Assembly: GCA_041603235.1 (NCBI GenBank) | Contig: JBFIES010000002.1 | Span: 124,001-188,000 of the forward strand | DNA from: Panacagrimonas sp041603235 | GTDB taxonomy: Bacteria > Pseudomonadota > Gammaproteobacteria > Nevskiales > Nevskiaceae | Direction of reading: 5' to 3' | Length of the DNA: 64,000 nucleotides | Shown here: piece after piece, positions 44,516 through 53,615 of the stretch | How the letters are laid out: every line of letters begins with the position of its first letter | How positions within the stretch are numbered: position 1 is the first letter of the stretch | Notes under the pieces: model-generated | Told to the model about the DNA's origin: nothing | Databases searched by the model: none | Seen by the model: the letters and a program-made list of their open reading frames with translations, nothing else | Position numbers and translations under genes: made by a program

Positions 44516-46171
44516 TCAGATACGGCTTTCGATACCGTACGCCGCGAATCCTTTCTTTTCGAAATTCTCACGGAACATGTCGCGCAGTTTGGTTGCGGTC
44601 TTGTCGTAGGCTTCCTTGTCTGCCCAGGTTGAGCGCGGATTGAGCACGCTCTGGTCTTCCAGGCCAGGGCAGGACTTGGGAATGGTCAGATTGAGGATGT
44701 CCAGCTTCTCGGTTTCAACATCGTCCAGCTTGCCGTCGAGCGCAGCATTGAGCAGTGCGCGTGTGACCTTGATGGACATACGCTTGCCAGTGCCGTAGCT
44801 GCCGCCGCTCCAGCCGGTATTGAGCAGGATGCAGCGTGCGTGATTGGTTTCCATCTTCTTCGCCAGCAGCTTGGCGTAGACATTGGGCTTCTGCGACATG
44901 AAGGGGCCACCAAAGCAGGCACTGAACGCAGGTTGTGGTTCTGTTACACCCACCTCGGTACCGGCAACGCGAGCGGTAAAGCCGGACACGAAGTGATACA
45001 TCACGTCCTTGGCATCCAGAATGGAGATCGGCGGCAGGACGCCGAATGCATCGGCGGTCAGCAGCACGATGGTCTGCGGATGCGGGCCCTGCGCGTTGGG
45101 CATGACATTGGGAATCACGTCGAGCGGGTAGCTCAGACGGGTGTTTTCCGCGATGGAGCTGTCGTCCAGATCGAGTTCGTCAGGATGGCACTCTTCCATC
45201 TTCTTTCCGGGCAGCGGCGGCACGTTCTCGATGATGGTGCCGGGCTGTGACATGGCCGCAGCAATGACCGGCTCGGCAGCCTTGTCCAGATTGATCAGCT
45301 TGGCGTAGCAACCGTCTTCGAGGTTGCACAGGCCGTTGTCGGACCAGATGGTTTCGTCATCGCCAATCAGGCGGCGCGAGGCATCGGCCGACAAAGTGGT
45401 CTTGCCGGTGCCGGAAAGGCCGAACAGGATGGCGGCGTCGTTGTTTGCGCCCACGTTGGCCGAGCAGTGCATCGACAGGCGTTCCTGCTTTGGCAGCAGG
45501 TAGTTGCCGACCGTGAAGATGGTCTTCTTGTTCACGCCGCAGTAGTCAGCGCGGCCTGCGACCAGACAGATGCGGTTGCGGGTATCCACGACCACAGCAG
45601 CTTCAGAGCGGCAACCATCACGCTCAGGTTCGCAGACAAAGCTCGGCACGTTGATCATGGTCCAGCGTCGATCATCGATGTCCTTAACGCCCTGCAGGTC
45701 CTTGGGGAACATGTTGTGCACGAACATGGCATGCGTGGCGTATTCGCCGACAAAGCGATAAGGGACGGCGAAATCCGGGTCCGATCCCATGAAAACGTCC
45801 TTGACGTACAGGGTGGACTGCTTGCTGTTGACGTGCTCGATGACGCGCTTGAGCAGACCCTGATACTGGTCCGGGTCATAGGCATTGAGGTCGGCCTTGA
45901 ACCAGATCTCGTCAGCCACTTCTGGCCATTTCACTGCGTAGGTGTCGCGCGTGCGGCGGCCGGTGCAGTCCGGGTCCGTGTAATAGACCAGAGGGCCGGC
46001 GTCTCCCAGGACGGTCGGGAAAGCTTTCTGCGCATCCGAAGGGCCATCGCGTTTCACCCGACCCCGATCATTGGCAATGGCTTCGTGGAAAAGCTCCTTT
46101 TTGCCAAGGTTGTACTTGTAAGTGACGGATTTAAGCCCGAAAAGCTTCTCGAGGTCGGCCTGAAATGTCAT
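44516..46171 (-). CDS. Phosphoenolpyruvate carboxykinase (ATP), second, longer form
   Basis: A 551-residue PEPCK paralogue (start ATG 46171, AAGGA nine bases upstream; 33 further open codons are not family-like). It retains the P-loop GLSGTGKTTLSADASRRLIGDDE, MHCSANVG and ENTRLSYPLD, and NKKTIFTVGNYLLP with the Lys pair. The N-terminal ~150 residues are longer and different from the first copy: the usual TGRSP substrate loop reads TGRRTRDTYAV. It thus belongs to another PEPCK branch rather than being a recent duplicate. Whether it runs gluconeogenesis or the carboxylating direction is unknown. Confidence 0.92.
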   Translation of the reverse strand: MTFQADLEKLFGLKSVTYKYNLGKKELFHEAIANDRGRVKRDGPSDAQKAFPTVLGDAGPLVYYTDPDCTGRRTRDTYAVKWPEVADEIWFKADLNAYDPDQYQGLLKRVIEHVNSKQSTLYVKDVFMGSDPDFAVPYRFVGEYATHAMFVHNMFPKDLQGVKDIDDRRWTMINVPSFVCEPERDGCRSEAAVVVDTRNRICLVAGRADYCGVNKKTIFTVGNYLLPKQERLSMHCSANVGANNDAAILFGLSGTGKTTLSADASRRLIGDDETIWSDNGLCNLEDGCYAKLINLDKAAEPVIAAAMSQPGTIIENVPPLPGKKMEECHPDELDLDDSSIAENTRLSYPLDVIPNVMPNAQGPHPQTIVLLTADAFGVLPPISILDAKDVMYHFVSGFTARVAGTEVGVTEPQPAFSACFGGPFMSQKPNVYAKLLAKKMETNHARCILLNTGWSGGSYGTGKRMSIKVTRALLNAALDGKLDDVETEKLDILNLTIPKSCPGLEDQSVLNPRSTWADKEAYDKTATKLRDMFRENFEKKGFAAYGIESRI

Positions 46172-46304
46172 CCAATGGGGTCCTTGTAAGAGCGCGTGGC
46201 GGAGGCACGGTAGCCCGATAGCATAGTAGGCGGCCGATATTGTCGGCAAGTCCGCAAAAACAAAGACCAATCAAATCAGACAGATGAGGCTGCACATGCG
46301 CCTC

Positions 46305-48344
46305 TTAACGCTCTGAAGACAGAAAATCTCCCGGCGCATCGCCGTCCAGCGACACATCGGCGGGCAATTTGAAGCCGGCGACGGACTCTCGCAGGGTCGT
46401 GGACAGGGCATTGAGCTCGCCGACCGCCTTGGCCGTGTTCTGGGCCGACTCAGCTGTCTTGATGGCACTGCCGCGGATCAGTTCAACCTGCTCGGCGATG
46501 CGCACGGACTGCTCGGCCTCTGCATGGGCTTCGCTTGAGATCTCCTGAATCACGCGAGCCAGATCCGTCGAGGTTGCCTCGATGCGGGTCAGCGACTGTC
46601 CTGCTTCCTCGGCGCTGCGTGCACCGGATATGACGTTTGTGGTGGACAGTTCCATCGAGACGATGGCCTCTTTGGTGTCTGCCTGAATGGTGTTGACCAG
46701 TGTCTCGATCTGCCGCGTTGCCGCTGCGGCGCGTTCGGCCAGACGCTGGACTTCATCGGCCACCACGGCGAATCCGCGGCCAGATTCTCCTGCCATCGCG
46801 GCCTGGATGGAGGCATTCAGTGCGAGCGTGTTGGTCTGTTCGGCGATGTCATTGATGAACTCGATGATGTTGCCAATTTCCTGCGACGACTCGCCCAAGC
46901 GCTTGATGCGCTTGGAGGTGTCCTGAATCTGTTCGCGCAGCGCGGCCATCCCCTGAATACTTCGCCCGACCGTTGAGGCCCCGTTGTGGGCAACGGTGAC
47001 GGAATTGCGCGCCTGTTCGGAAACGGCGTCGGCCCGCGTTGCGATATTGCTGAGGGACTTGGAGCTATTGCTCATGCGGTTGGCAATTTCCACCACCTGT
47101 GTCGCCTGATTTTCCGAGCCGTCCTTCATCAGGGCGGCGGTGGCGTCCGTGGAGGTGGCTGCCGCACTGAGTTCCACCGCCGTCTTGTTGATGGTGCTGA
47201 CCAGGCTGCGCAGGGTATCCACCGTGTAGTTGATGGAATCTGCAATGGCGCCAGTGAAGTCGCCGGTGACATTGGCTCGCACGGTGAGGTCGCCGTCCGC
47301 CAGCGTGCTGATCTCGTCGAGCAAGGACAGGATGGCCGCCTGTTGTCGGCGATCGTTTTCTTCGGCACGGCGAATTCTCTGGCGCACCGCGATCACATTG
47401 ATGATCAGGTACAGGACCAGTGCGATCACCGTGACGGCAAGGCCGGGCAGGATCACCGTCTGTTGCAGGGTGCTGGTCCCAGCGCTCGGCCCGAGTTTGC
47501 CTTCAAGCTGGCGTGCCGCAGAAATGAGCTGGGTTGCACGCTCGGGAATACTGGCGGCGGCTGTTTGCATCTCGCCCAGGGTCGGGCCCAGAGCCTCGAG
47601 TTCAACCCCGATCTTCGCCAGCTCCAGAACCAGCGGGCGCTTGAGCTTCACCGCAGTCCCGACTTCGCCGCCGCTTTCAAGCGTGCCGTGATCAGATGCC
47701 AGCGCAGCAGCGTTCAGGTTGATCTTGCGCGCAATCTGATCGGCGTTATGACCATCGCTGAGCAGGCGCCGGCCGAGAATCCTGATTTCCTGAGTCCGCG
47801 CCATCTGCGCGTTGGCGGTGACCGCTTTTCCAGACGGCGCGCCGCCTTGTATCAGGCGGCCGGCAAGTCCGTCATAAACATTGGCGACCTGAGCCCCAAC
47901 AGATTCCAGGTTCTGCCCGACGCGCACGGCCAGCTTGATCTGATCCTCGGCAACCAGCACCTTGTCAATTGCTTCCTTGAATCGGCTCCAGCTATCTTCG
48001 GTGCCGGTCAGTTCTGCCTCGACAGAGGCCGGCATGGGCGCAATGTTCTGGCTCGCGTCGCCTTCGCGAAGCGCCGACATGACACTCTTCAGGTGGTTGG
48101 TTTTTTGCAGCAGGTCCGCAAACTCGGCGGGCTCGCCCTGACTGGCCTTGCCCGCTGCCCGGGTGATGTCCAGCGCATCGGTCTGGATGACGCGCGCAGC
48201 TGCTACCCAGCTGGTGCGCCGGCCGGCGACATTTTCGTTGTAGAGAACGCCGAGGCTGCTGGCCGCAATGCCCAGGACCGCAATGCCCAGAACGATGGTG
48301 TCGAGTCGGAACCTGCGTCCGTCCTTGCCGTTCTCGCTCTCCAT
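46305..48344 (-). CDS. pilJ: Twitching-motility chemoreceptor PilJ
   Basis: Methyl-accepting chemotaxis protein of 679 residues from the Pil-Chp system that senses surface contact through the type IV pilus. It has an N-terminal membrane helix (residues ~14-34), a long periplasmic region with PilJ-type helices, a second membrane helix (~310-330), a HAMP-like segment, and the signalling hairpin DIAEQTNTLALNASIQAAMAG with GRGFAVVADEVQRLAERA. It lies directly after pilH (31 bp), away from pilG/pilI/chpA at 61.5 kb. Confidence 0.93.
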   Translation of the reverse strand: MESENGKDGRRFRLDTIVLGIAVLGIAASSLGVLYNENVAGRRTSWVAAARVIQTDALDITRAAGKASQGEPAEFADLLQKTNHLKSVMSALREGDASQNIAPMPASVEAELTGTEDSWSRFKEAIDKVLVAEDQIKLAVRVGQNLESVGAQVANVYDGLAGRLIQGGAPSGKAVTANAQMARTQEIRILGRRLLSDGHNADQIARKINLNAAALASDHGTLESGGEVGTAVKLKRPLVLELAKIGVELEALGPTLGEMQTAAASIPERATQLISAARQLEGKLGPSAGTSTLQQTVILPGLAVTVIALVLYLIINVIAVRQRIRRAEENDRRQQAAILSLLDEISTLADGDLTVRANVTGDFTGAIADSINYTVDTLRSLVSTINKTAVELSAAATSTDATAALMKDGSENQATQVVEIANRMSNSSKSLSNIATRADAVSEQARNSVTVAHNGASTVGRSIQGMAALREQIQDTSKRIKRLGESSQEIGNIIEFINDIAEQTNTLALNASIQAAMAGESGRGFAVVADEVQRLAERAAAATRQIETLVNTIQADTKEAIVSMELSTTNVISGARSAEEAGQSLTRIEATSTDLARVIQEISSEAHAEAEQSVRIAEQVELIRGSAIKTAESAQNTAKAVGELNALSTTLRESVAGFKLPADVSLDGDAPGDFLSSER

Positions 48345-48375
48345 TTAAGCCTCTCCCTGCATTGCTTTCAGGTGC

Positions 48376-48741
48376 TCAAGCCGCGAGCACGCTGCTGATT
48401 TTTTTCAGCAGATCGTATTCCTTGACGGGTTTGACCAGGTATTCGCGCGCGCCTTGACGCATGGCCCAGACGCGGTCAGTTTCCTGATTCTTGCTGCTGC
48501 AGACAATGATGGGAATACCGCTGGTCAGCGGGTCCCGGCTCAGTGTGCGGGTGGCCTGGAACCCGTTAATGCCGGGCATCACCACATCCATCAACACGCA
48601 GTCTGGTTGACTCTGCCGGATGCGACCAATCGCTTCGGCACCATTGGTGGCTTCGACGACGGTATGTCCGGCTTTCTGAAGAATGTTCCTCAGGTTCAGA
48701 ATGTCGGTCGGCGAATCATCGACGATCATCACGCAGGCCAT
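48376..48741 (-). CDS. pilH: Type IV pilus response regulator PilH
   Basis: Single-domain CheY-like receiver of 121 residues from the ATG at 48741, the usual PilH size. Acidic pocket DDS at 8-10, phosphoacceptor Asp52 in CVLMDVVMPG, a conserved Ser/Lys pair in VCSSK and YLVKPV. In Pseudomonas it counteracts PilG to set cAMP output and pilus retraction. It is followed by pilJ and preceded by pyrC' on this strand rather than by pilG. A further 21 open codons upstream are unlikely to be translated. Confidence 0.9.
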   Translation of the reverse strand: MACVMIVDDSPTDILNLRNILQKAGHTVVEATNGAEAIGRIRQSQPDCVLMDVVMPGINGFQATRTLSRDPLTSGIPIIVCSSKNQETDRVWAMRQGAREYLVKPVKEYDLLKKISSVLAA

Positions 48742-48877
48742 GTTGGAATTCCGGTGCTCCTCGTTGCTCGGTCCTGCGATTGCGCAGTTGAGCAAACTAT
48801 ACACGCCCGCTTGCTGAAATCTTGGGTGTCAGGCACCGGACATGCTGATGGGTGATCTGAGCGCCTGTTCATGCCGC

Positions 48878-50173
48878 TCAGCTTGAGGCGGAACGGTAAA
48901 CCACACGTCCTTCATGCAGCGTGCATTTCACCCGGCCCGGCAGCTTTCGACCGCCAAACGGCGTGTTCTGTCCTGCACTGATCAACTTTGTCGGGTCCAA
49001 CTCGGAGTCATTCTCCGGGTCGAACAGAACCAGGTTGGCGCGACTTCCAGCTTGCAGGCGACCTTCTGCAATACCGAGAATCTGGGCGGGCTTCAGGCAC
49101 AGGCGCTGGGCCATCTGCAGCGGATTGAGGATGTCCTGGCGCACCAACTCGAGCGTCAGGGGCAGCAGGGTTTCCAGCCCGGATATGCCGGGCTCGGTGA
49201 GCGGAAAGGGATTTTCCTTGGCGTCCACTTCGTGCGGCTGATGGTCTGAGCAGACCGCCCCGATGATGCCGAGCCGGACACCTTCTCGCAGAGCGTCACG
49301 ATCCTGCGCTGTTCGCAGCGGCGGAATGACGTGGCACATGGCATTGAAGCCCATGACGTCTTCTGCTGTCAGGAACAATTGATGTGCGGCCACGTCCGCG
49401 CTGACTTTCAGGCCGCTGCGCTGGGCGCTCTCCACCATGGCGACGGATCGGGCGGTCGAGAGCCGCCCAAAATGCACTGCTGCGCCGGTGTCTTCCACCA
49501 GCGAAATCCAGAAGCGGATGGCTGAGACCTCTGCAGCGACCGGAATTGGCGCAAGTCCAAGCCGGGTGGCCACCGGGCCTTCATGCGCACAGCCGCGATT
49601 GGCCAGCGCCGGGTTCTGGGCAAACACATGCACCGTCAGGCCCAGGCCGCGCGCATATTCAAGAGCGCGACAACCGATCAGTGAGTCGCGCAAGGGATGT
49701 GCGGCGTTGCTGACGCCAACACATCCGGCCTGACGCAGTGCGCTCATCTCGGCCAGCGACTCGCCCTCCAGATTCTGGGTCAGGGCGCCCAATGTATGCA
49801 CATCCAGTCCGCCGACACGGGCGGCAATGCCGCGAATCCGGTCGACCACGGCCTGATTGGCAATCGGCGGGTGGGTATCCGGTGGGATGGTGACCGTCGT
49901 AATGCCGCCGGCCTGCGCTGCCGGAATTTCCGTTGCGAAACTCGCCTTGTGAGTCTGGCCGGGTTCGCGGAAGCGAGCCGCCAGATCAACGATGCCGGGC
50001 ATCAGCCATTGACCCTGCGCGGGCAGGACCTGGTCGAACTCGCCGTCTGGCCGGGTGGCGCCGACCGACTCGATGAGTCCATCTCGGATTGCGACAAAGC
50101 CGACTTCATCAAACCCGGTCTCGGGTTCAAGAATGCGCGCGCCTTCAATCAGGAGCGAGGACTGCGTGCTCAT
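48878..50173 (-). CDS. Dihydroorotase homologue PyrC', metal-binding HxH lost
   Basis: Amidohydrolase-fold protein of 431 residues. Catalytic dihydroorotases have PGxIDxHxHxREPG; here the segment (59-72) reads PGIVDLAARFREPG, so both metal histidines are replaced (Ala65, Arg67), and the later PHHL is AHQL. This matches the pseudomonad situation, where an inactive PyrC' binds and stabilises ATCase rather than making dihydroorotate. Its start overlaps the pyrB stop (ATGA at 50170-50173), supporting complex formation. A separate active dihydroorotase must be encoded elsewhere. Confidence 0.93.
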   Translation of the reverse strand: MSTQSSLLIEGARILEPETGFDEVGFVAIRDGLIESVGATRPDGEFDQVLPAQGQWLMPGIVDLAARFREPGQTHKASFATEIPAAQAGGITTVTIPPDTHPPIANQAVVDRIRGIAARVGGLDVHTLGALTQNLEGESLAEMSALRQAGCVGVSNAAHPLRDSLIGCRALEYARGLGLTVHVFAQNPALANRGCAHEGPVATRLGLAPIPVAAEVSAIRFWISLVEDTGAAVHFGRLSTARSVAMVESAQRSGLKVSADVAAHQLFLTAEDVMGFNAMCHVIPPLRTAQDRDALREGVRLGIIGAVCSDHQPHEVDAKENPFPLTEPGISGLETLLPLTLELVRQDILNPLQMAQRLCLKPAQILGIAEGRLQAGSRANLVLFDPENDSELDPTKLISAGQNTPFGGRKLPGRVKCTLHEGRVVYRSASS

Positions 50174-51126
50174 GAGGGGTTCCCCAGGATCAGGTCCATT
50201 ACGGCCATGCGCACTGAGATGCCGTGCGTCACCTGGCTCAGGATGAGCGAGCGGTCGGAGTAGGCCAGTTCACCGGAGATTTCGACGCCGCGATTGATGG
50301 GGCCGGGGTGCATGATCACGCCGTCCGGCTTGATGCGCTTGAGCCGCTCGCGGGTCAGGCCGAAATCGCGGTGAAATTCGGATAGCGAAGGCAGGAAGGC
50401 ACCGAGCATGCGTTCGGTTTGCAGGCGCAGCAGAATCACCACGTCCACGTCGTCCAGCCCTTCGTCCAGATTGTGGAAGGCGCGTACGCCAAGAGACTCG
50501 ATGCCGGTGGGCAGCAAGGTTGGCGGCGCGATAACGCGGATGTCCTTGCAGCCGAGAATGCGCAGACCGTGAATGTCTGAACGCGCCACCCGGGAGTGCA
50601 GCACGTCGCCGATGATGGCGACTTTCAGGTTCTCGGGAGCGCCCTTGGCCTCGCGGATGGTGTAGAGGTCAAGCAGGCCCTGCGTTGGGTGGGCATGACG
50701 GCCATCGCCGGCATTGAGAATCGCCACACCGGGCGCGGCATGTTCGGCAAAAAAATGTGCCGCGCCGCTGGCATCGTGACGCACCACGAACATGTCGGCC
50801 TGCATGGCTTCCATGGTCTTGAGCGTGTCGAGCAGGGTTTCGCCCTTTGAGGTGCTCGAAGCAGAAACCTGCAGATTGATGACATCGGCAGACAGGCGCT
50901 TGGCTGCAATCTCGAAGGTGGAGCGCGTGCGCGTGGACGGCTCGAAAAACAGATTGACGATGGTGCGCCCGCGAAGTGCGTCGACCTTCTTGTCCGGACC
51001 GGCATTGACGGCGGCGTAGTGCGCGGTGCGATCCAGAATTTGCGTGATCAGATCAGCGGGGAGTCCATCAATGCTCAGTAAGTGGCGCAGGCGTCCTTGC
51101 TGATCAAGTTGGAGAGAGTCGGTCAT
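50170..51126 (-). CDS. pyrB: Aspartate carbamoyltransferase catalytic subunit
   Basis: ATCase of pyrimidine synthesis, 318 residues, joining carbamoyl phosphate and aspartate. The carbamoyl-phosphate loop FFEPSTRTRSTFE and HPTQGLLDLYTIRE are family hallmarks, with VRHDASG and ERMLGAF also visible. It is coupled to pyrC' by ATGA, implying a dodecameric PyrB-PyrC' enzyme as in pseudomonads. No pyrI or pyrR gene is present between it and ruvX. Confidence 0.97.
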   Translation of the reverse strand: MTDSLQLDQQGRLRHLLSIDGLPADLITQILDRTAHYAAVNAGPDKKVDALRGRTIVNLFFEPSTRTRSTFEIAAKRLSADVINLQVSASSTSKGETLLDTLKTMEAMQADMFVVRHDASGAAHFFAEHAAPGVAILNAGDGRHAHPTQGLLDLYTIREAKGAPENLKVAIIGDVLHSRVARSDIHGLRILGCKDIRVIAPPTLLPTGIESLGVRAFHNLDEGLDDVDVVILLRLQTERMLGAFLPSLSEFHRDFGLTRERLKRIKPDGVIMHPGPINRGVEISGELAYSDRSLILSQVTHGISVRMAVMDLILGNPS

Positions 51127-51168
51127 CGCGGGGGCGGATTGTGAACTGTGGGGGCCACGCCGCGCAAT

Positions 51169-51591
51169 TCAGGAACCTTGCATGGCAAACCATTGCTCAA
51201 GAATAACGCGAGCCGCTTCGCCATCGCGATCACCTTTTCTGACGCGGCGCTTCATCTGTCCGCTGGCGCGGGCGTTGCGCAATGCATCATCGGCTTCGCG
51301 CGATGAAAAGCGCTCATCAGCCAGATGCACCGGCAGGCCGGTGCGCGCTTTCAGCTCACTCGCAAATGCGCGAGCGGCAGTGGTCATGGCCTGTTCCGAG
51401 CCGTCGTCATCCAGAGGCAGGCCGACCACCAGTGCCTCTGGCCGCCAGTCACGCAGCAGGCGCAAGACGCCGTCCCAGTCCGGGCTGGCACTGTTGTGCA
51501 GAGTGGGCAGTGGGCGCGCGGTTCCGGTGATCGCCTCGCCTACGGCAACGCCGATGCGTTTGAAGCCGTAATCAAAGGACAGCACGCTCAT
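51169..51591 (-). CDS. ruvX: RNase H-fold nuclease RuvX/YqgF
   Basis: Small RuvC-like protein of 140 residues with LSFDYGFKRIGVAVGE at the start (first catalytic Asp6), VVGLPLDDDGSE in the middle and VHLADERFSSREAD near the third acidic region. The family has been linked to pre-16S rRNA 5' processing and to Holliday junction cleavage. It precedes pyrB by 42 bp in the conserved gshB-yqgE-ruvX-pyrB order. Confidence 0.94.
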   Translation of the reverse strand: MSVLSFDYGFKRIGVAVGEAITGTARPLPTLHNSASPDWDGVLRLLRDWRPEALVVGLPLDDDGSEQAMTTAARAFASELKARTGLPVHLADERFSSREADDALRNARASGQMKRRVRKGDRDGEAARVILEQWFAMQGS

Positions 51592-51643
51592 GCAGGCTGA
51601 AACGGCTCGTCCGCTGCTTCAGGACGGCTATTGATGAAGCGGT

Positions 51644-52351
51644 TCAAGCGTGGCCGGCGCCGCTGCCCAGCTGCGCGATATCCAGGCCGATCAGTTTGGT
51701 CGCCGACTGCCAACGCGCGTCCACCGGGGTCTGGAACAGCACCGCGGCATCTACCGGCGTACTCAGCCAGGCGTTCTGCAGGATCTCATCTTCAAGCTGA
51801 CCTGCGGCCCATCCCGAATAACCCAGCGTGACCAGAAAATGCTCCGGGCCGCGCCCTTCACCAATGGCCGTCAGGACATCGCGTGAGGTGGTGATGTAGA
51901 GCCCCCGGCCGATCGGCATGCTGGAATCCCATCCGCCGGGTCCGCTGTGGACCACAAAGCCACGCTCTGGTTGTACCGGGCCACCCCAGAACACGAACTG
52001 CTCGCAGGGCGCGCCGCGGTCATGCTTGACCCCCATCTGGTCGAGCATGGCGCCCAGCGTGAGGTCAGTCGGGCGATTGATGATCAGGCCGACTGCGCCG
52101 CTGTCATTGTGTTCGCAGAGCAGGGAAACGGTGTTGCTGAAGTTGTCGTCTTCCAGGCCCGGCATGGCAATCAGGAACTGATTGCGCAGGAAAACGTTCT
52201 CGGAATCTGCGCCACTGTCGGCGCTGAGCTGGATGGCTGCTTTTTCCTCGTCCAGATTGTTGTCGATCAATGCCTGCCGACACTTGGCCAGGGATTGGCC
52301 TGTGCGTTCGCGAAGGGCTCTGACAGCGGCTCTGGGGACTCGAATCGTCAT
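51644..52351 (-). CDS. yqgE: YqgE/AlgH family protein with an EF-Ts-like (UBA/TS-N) N-terminal domain
   Basis: The 235-residue protein has two parts. Residues ~50-235 are a normal YqgE/AlgH domain beginning at LRNQFLIAMPGLEDDNF, with LLCEHNDSGAVGLIINRP and FVFWGGPVQPERGFV. The first ~45 residues (VRALRERTGQSLAKCRQAL, then NNLDEEKAAIQL) closely resemble the UBA/TS-N module at the N-terminus of elongation factor Ts. YqgE is normally ~185 residues with no such extension. The ATG at 52351 opens directly into the extra domain, so the fusion is not a start-site artefact. It lies between gshB and ruvX. Confidence 0.88.
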   Translation of the reverse strand: MTIRVPRAAVRALRERTGQSLAKCRQALIDNNLDEEKAAIQLSADSGADSENVFLRNQFLIAMPGLEDDNFSNTVSLLCEHNDSGAVGLIINRPTDLTLGAMLDQMGVKHDRGAPCEQFVFWGGPVQPERGFVVHSGPGGWDSSMPIGRGLYITTSRDVLTAIGEGRGPEHFLVTLGYSGWAAGQLEDEILQNAWLSTPVDAAVLFQTPVDARWQSATKLIGLDIAQLGSGAGHA

Positions 52352-52403
52352 GCCCCAGTATCCGGTGCGCGGCGGAATGATGGCAAGGTCGTTCGCCCTT
52401 GCC

Positions 52404-53375
52404 TCAGGGCCGCTGGTCCAATTTTTTGCCGATGGCGTCCATCAGCAGCCCGCCGATGTCGGTGCCAAAGGCGGCATCAATTTCGCGGGCGCAGGTCGGG
52501 CTGGTGACGTTGATCTCGGTCACGCATTGCCCGATGACATCCAACCCCACAAACAATAGACCGCGCCGGCGCAGTTCCGGGCCGATCCTGCGGGCAATTT
52601 CCAGGTCCTTGTCACTCAGGGGGCGGGCCTCGCCGCGACCGCCTGCCGCCAGATTGCCGCGCGTCTCGCCGGCGCTCGGGATACGGGCCAGGCAGTAAGG
52701 CACGGGTTCGCCATCCACCATCAGGATGCGCTTGTCGCCGTCAACGATCTCGGGCAGATATTTCTGCGCCACGATCATGCGCTCACCCCGATTGCTGAGC
52801 TGCTCAATCACCGCGCCGAGATTCAGTCCGTCGGCGCCCACGCGGAAAATACCGCTGCCGCCCATGCCATCGAGCGGCTTGTAGATCACATCGCGATGTT
52901 CGGCGTGAAAAGCCCGCAGGGCCGCTTCATGACGTGCAAACAGGGTGGGCGGCGCCAGATCGGCAAACCACGCGGTGAACATTTTTTCGTTGCAGTCGCG
53001 CAGGCTGTGCGGGGCATTGACCACCAGCGCGCCCTGTTCTTCAGCCCGCTCCAGGACATAAGTGCTGGCGACAAACTCCATGTCGAACGGCGGATCCTTG
53101 CGCATGAGAATGGCGTCAAGCTCTCCCAGCGGCAGCGCTCGGGGCTCGCCGCGCCACTCGAACCAGTGCTGGTTATCGTCAAAGACCTGCAAGCTTCTGG
53201 ACTGGGACAAGGCAAGGCCGTCGCGCACGTAGAGGTCAGACACTTCCATGTATTCGATCTGCCAGCCCTTTTTCTGGGCGGCGAGCATCAGAGCCAGGCT
53301 GGTGTCCTTGTAGGGTTTGATGGCCGAAATCGGGTCCATGACGACACCGATGCGACGAGGAGTGGGTTTGTTCAT
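52404..53375 (-). CDS. gshB: Glutathione synthetase
   Basis: ATP-grasp ligase of 323 residues joining gamma-glutamylcysteine and glycine. It begins with IGVVMDPISAIKPYKDTSLA and continues with the family motifs DPPFDMEFVASTYVL, VIYKPLDGMGGSGIF (ATP-binding glycine loop), MIVAQKYLPEI-x-DGDKRILM and ETRGNLAAGG. Length matches E. coli GshB. It heads the minus-strand gshB-yqgE-ruvX-pyrB-pyrC' run. Its partner gshA is at 59946-61244, separated by exported-protein genes. Confidence 0.97.
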   Translation of the reverse strand: MNKPTPRRIGVVMDPISAIKPYKDTSLALMLAAQKKGWQIEYMEVSDLYVRDGLALSQSRSLQVFDDNQHWFEWRGEPRALPLGELDAILMRKDPPFDMEFVASTYVLERAEEQGALVVNAPHSLRDCNEKMFTAWFADLAPPTLFARHEAALRAFHAEHRDVIYKPLDGMGGSGIFRVGADGLNLGAVIEQLSNRGERMIVAQKYLPEIVDGDKRILMVDGEPVPYCLARIPSAGETRGNLAAGGRGEARPLSDKDLEIARRIGPELRRRGLLFVGLDVIGQCVTEINVTSPTCAREIDAAFGTDIGGLLMDAIGKKLDQRP

Positions 53376-53615
53376 GCCCCAACTTTAATCGGGAACCTGC
53401 ACTGGATGGGCAACAGCGCCAGCACCGGGGCAATTGCCAGGAGCGACCGTGCCACGGGGGGCGTCGTCATCAGCCTCCAGATTGAGTGACTTCTGGCAGA
53501 CGATGTGAAGCCTGACAGTTTCAAAACCGCCAGATTACGTACACTATGTCAATTGATCCGGCGCATTACGGTAATGGTGCGTTCCGGTGCCTAATCTGCG
53601 CGGGAGAGTTGCTAG

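Noticed and set aside
46172..46270. 33-codon N-terminal extension of the second PEP carboxykinase
   Set aside because: It lies in the non-coding gap to pilJ, is not family-like, and AAGGA precedes the downstream ATG.
46986..48398. 470-codon open frame on the plus strand antisense to pilJ
   Set aside because: pilJ is unambiguous; the antisense peptide is compositionally biased and matches no family. Long antisense frames are common in GC-rich DNA.
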